Assembly: GCA_024278345.1 (NCBI GenBank)
Contig: JAJRTK010000359.1
Location: 1 to 26,958 of the forward strand
Direction: 5' to 3'
DNA from: a bacterium
Lineage (GTDB): Bacteria > CSSED10-310 > JAJRTK01
DNA length: 26,958 nucleotides
In this document: positions 24,687-26,958 of the stretch, piece by piece
How the letters are laid out: every line of letters starts with the position of its first letter
Numbering within the stretch: the stretch's first letter is position 1
Position numbers and translations under genes: made by a program
The notes under the pieces: model-generated
What the model saw: the letters and a program-made list of their open reading frames with translations, nothing else
Database searches by the model: none
Told to the model about the DNA's origin: nothing

Positions 24687-26958
24687 ATGTTCGAAAAGTT
24701 CTCCGAACGGGCAAAACGGGTCATACAGGTTGGAAGAGAAGAGGCGAAGCGTCTCAATCACTCTTCCTTTGGAACGGAGCACCTCCTGTACGGGGTTCTG
24801 AAGACAGAACACTGCACGGCGCTCAAGATCCTCAAAGAAAAAAATGTCAAGCTGGATGAGCTCATGTTTGGGGTCAAGCGGATTATCGGCAATCGGGAGC
24901 AGAGCGACAGGCCGCGATCGACAATTCCTTTCACGGCCCAAATGCGCAAAGTCCTCAAGGCGGCTTTTGATGAAGTCACCACCTTGAGAAGCCGGCTCGT
25001 GGGAACCGAGCACCTGCTCCTGGCGCTCATTCTTGAGGGTGGCGACGAAACTTGGCGCCTTCTCGCCGGGCAAGAGCTGTCTCCGGAAGATATTCGGGAC
25101 TGGATCAAAAAGTCTCGTCACCGCGATTCTTCGCGGGAGAGCGGCCCTGCCCGAACACCCGCGCTGGACGCGTTTGGGCGTGACATCACGAAACTGGCGC
25201 GGCGGGACAAGCTCGATCCGGTCATCGGGCGAGACACGGAAATTGAAAGGGTGGTCCAGATCCTGAGCCGTCGGACGAAGAACAACCCGGTTCTCATCGG
25301 CGAGCCCGGAGTTGGCAAGACGGCGATTGTGGAGGGCTTGGCGCACCGTATAGTCCACTCGGAGATCCCGGAGATTCTTGACAACAAGAGGCTAGTTTCT
25401 CTCGACCTCGCGGCATTGGTTGCGGGAACCAAGTATCGCGGGCAATTCGAAGAACGTCTTCAATCAGTCATCAAGGAGCTCCGAGAGTCCGGAGATGTGA
25501 TCGTCTTCATCGATGAGCTCCACACGCTGGTGGGAGCGGGAGCGGCCGAGGGCTCCATCGATGCATCAAACATGCTCAAGCCCGCGCTTTCTCGCGGCGA
25601 GATCCAGTGCATCGGGGCCACGACTCTGGACGAATACCGCAAGTACATCGAAAAGGATGGAGCTCTGGAACGGCGCTTTCAGACCATCAAAGTACAAGAG
25701 CCTTCGGTGGATGAGACAATCTTGATCATCCAGGGTCTCAAGGATCGGTACGAGGCTCACCATAAGGCGCAGTATACGCAGGGAGCCGTCGTGGCGGCCG
25801 CGAAGCTGGCGAGCCAATACATCACGGAGCGGAATCTGCCGGACAAGGCGATTGATGTTCTTGACGAAGCTGGTTCCAGGGCCAGGATCCAGGCGATGCT
25901 ACTTCCCGAAGAGCTTCGAGTGGTGGAGGAGGAGATGAAGCGCATTTCGGAGGAAAAAGAGAAGGCCATTGCCTCCGAACTCTTCGAGACCGCGGGGAAT
26001 CTTCGGGATCGAGAAAAACAGATGCATGCCGATTTTCAGGAGCGGAAAGCCGAGTGGAAGCGGCAGCAATCGGAACGAAAGGTCGTCGTCACCGAACAGG
26101 ACATGGCGTACATCGTGAGCAAGTGGACGGGAATTCCGGTCTTCAAGCTCGAAGAGCAGGAATCGGAAAAACTGCTCAGGATGGAAGAAGAGCTGCACCA
26201 TCGGGTCGTTGGCCAGGATGAGGCGATTTCAGCCATCACCAAGGCGATCCGGCGGTCGCGGGCGGGATTCAAGTCGCCCCACAAGCCCATCGGCTCGTTC
26301 ATCTTCTTGGGTCCTACTGGCGTCGGAAAGACCGAGCTTGCCAAGGCTTTGGCGGAATTCCTCTTTGGCGATGAGAAGAGCTTGATCCGCGTGGATATGT
26401 CCGAGCACATGGAACGGCATTCGGTCTCCCGCCTCGTCGGCTCCCCACCGGGATACGTCGGCTATGGGGAGGGCGGGCACTTGACGGAAAAAGTCCGCAG
26501 GAATCCTTATTCGGTCATTCTCCTTGACGAGATTGAAAAGGCTTCGCCAGATGTCTTCAATATTCTGCTTCAGGTGCTCGAAGATGGACAGTTGACGGAT
26601 TCCATGGGCCGAAAAATCGATTTCAAACACACCGTTATCATCCTGACCTCCAACGTTGGCGCCCGACTCATCACGCAGAAGACGAGCCTTGGTTTCACCG
26701 CCAATTCGGCCGATGTCACGTACCAGCGGATGAAAGAGCTTGTCATGGGCGAAGTCAAGCGGACCTTCAACCCTGAGTTCTTGAACCGTCTCGATGAGGT
26801 CATTGTCTTCCACTCGCTTGATCAAGACCATCTATGGAAGATCGTGGAGAAAGAGCTTCGCCTTTTGAACAAGCAGCTTGCGGAAAGCGAAGTCAACATG
26901 CGGATCGAGCTTGAGCCGAGTGCCATTGATTGGATCCTCAAGAAAGAGGACAGTAACC
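24687..26958 (+). CDS. clpC: ATP-dependent Clp protease ATPase subunit ClpC (3' end outside window)
   Basis: Hsp100 unfoldase that feeds proteins to ClpP. ATG 24687 has AGGAGG seven bases upstream. The window holds 757 codons and no stop, so the C-terminal part is missing. Seen: an N-terminal double Clp repeat ('[11 protein letters not shown]' and '[11 protein letters not shown]'), the first AAA module with Walker A G205-E-P-G-V-G-K-T and Walker B 'VIVFIDELH', a UVR-type segment at about 420-455 ('[19 protein letters not shown]'), and the second AAA module with Walker A G542-P-T-G-V-G-K-T and Walker B '[10 protein letters not shown]'. The UVR segment and the short middle domain identify ClpC rather than ClpA or ClpB. 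No mcsA, mcsB or ctsR is adjacent. Confidence 0.95.
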   Translation, partial: MFEKFSERAKRVIQVGREEAKRLNHSSFGTEHLLYGVLKTEHCTALKILKEKNVKLDELMFGVKRIIGNREQSDRPRSTIPFTAQMRKVLKAAFDEVTTLRSRLVGTEHLLLALILEGGDETWRLLAGQELSPEDIRDWIKKSRHRDSSRESGPARTPALDAFGRDITKLARRDKLDPVIGRDTEIERVVQILSRRTKNNPVLIGEPGVGKTAIVEGLAHRIVHSEIPEILDNKRLVSLDLAALVAGTKYRGQFEERLQSVIKELRESGDVIVFIDELHTLVGAGAAEGSIDASNMLKPALSRGEIQCIGATTLDEYRKYIEKDGALERRFQTIKVQEPSVDETILIIQGLKDRYEAHHKAQYTQGAVVAAAKLASQYITERNLPDKAIDVLDEAGSRARIQAMLLPEELRVVEEEMKRISEEKEKAIASELFETAGNLRDREKQMHADFQERKAEWKRQQSERKVVVTEQDMAYIVSKWTGIPVFKLEEQESEKLLRMEEELHHRVVGQDEAISAITKAIRRSRAGFKSPHKPIGSFIFLGPTGVGKTELAKALAEFLFGDEKSLIRVDMSEHMERHSVSRLVGSPPGYVGYGEGGHLTEKVRRNPYSVILLDEIEKASPDVFNILLQVLEDGQLTDSMGRKIDFKHTVIILTSNVGARLITQKTSLGFTANSADVTYQRMKELVMGEVKRTFNPEFLNRLDEVIVFHSLDQDHLWKIVEKELRLLNKQLAESEVNMRIELEPSAIDWILKKEDSN

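Noticed and set aside
24602-24859. 85-codon frame before and into clpC
   Set aside because: It overlaps the clpC start in another frame, and the strong AGGAGG site serves ATG 24687 of clpC.
1-26958. CRISPR array, tRNA or rRNA genes, insertion sequence, prophage
   Set aside because: No regularly spaced direct repeats, tRNA-like cloverleaf, transposase, integrase or phage structural motifs were seen on either strand.

Overview
The window looks like chromosomal DNA of a diderm (Gram-negative-type), GC-rich bacterium, most likely an acidobacterium or a close relative. Support for an outer membrane comes from Lnt (lipoprotein N-acyltransferase), a LolC/E-type permease with LolD, and a protein of the heptose-kinase (HldE/RfaE) fold. 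The acidobacterial leaning rests on the VWFA-related protein type, the sulfatase-fold protein ending in an 'LEALGYL' tail, and GC-rich palindromic intergenic DNA. Phylum assignment is inference; no rRNA gene is present.

Layout. Positions 1-559 hold no convincing gene but contain five short GC-rich hairpins and a possible terminator. Next comes a secreted or anchored sulfatase-fold hydrolase (560-2968, +), convergent with a class A penicillin-binding protein (3049-5025, -). A 151-bp divergent gap separates the latter from smc (5177-8755, +). Then follows a signalling group, all on +: a membrane protein with an FHA domain (8828-9667), a VWFA-related membrane protein (9726-11033), and an FHA-GAF-class III adenylate cyclase (11177-12973) preceded by a good sigma70-type promoter.

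From dnaE (13028-16477) to the right edge all genes are on + and mostly tightly spaced: dnaE, a divergent HldE-N-like protein that has lost the catalytic GAGD motif, an intact PfkB kinase, a ThiF/MoeB-type adenylyltransferase, a small unnamed protein, lnt, prfB (with the classical programmed +1 frameshift), a lolC/E-type permease, lolD, and clpC cut by the window end.

How they work together. Lnt and LolCDE form a lipoprotein maturation and export set interrupted only by prfB. The FHA/VWA/cyclase trio suggests phosphopeptide-gated control of cAMP production at the membrane, although no Ser/Thr kinase is in the window. The pseudokinase-like HldE homologue beside an active PfkB kinase and an E1-like enzyme without a visible carrier protein is the least explained part. 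I found no tRNA, rRNA, CRISPR array, insertion sequence or prophage gene.
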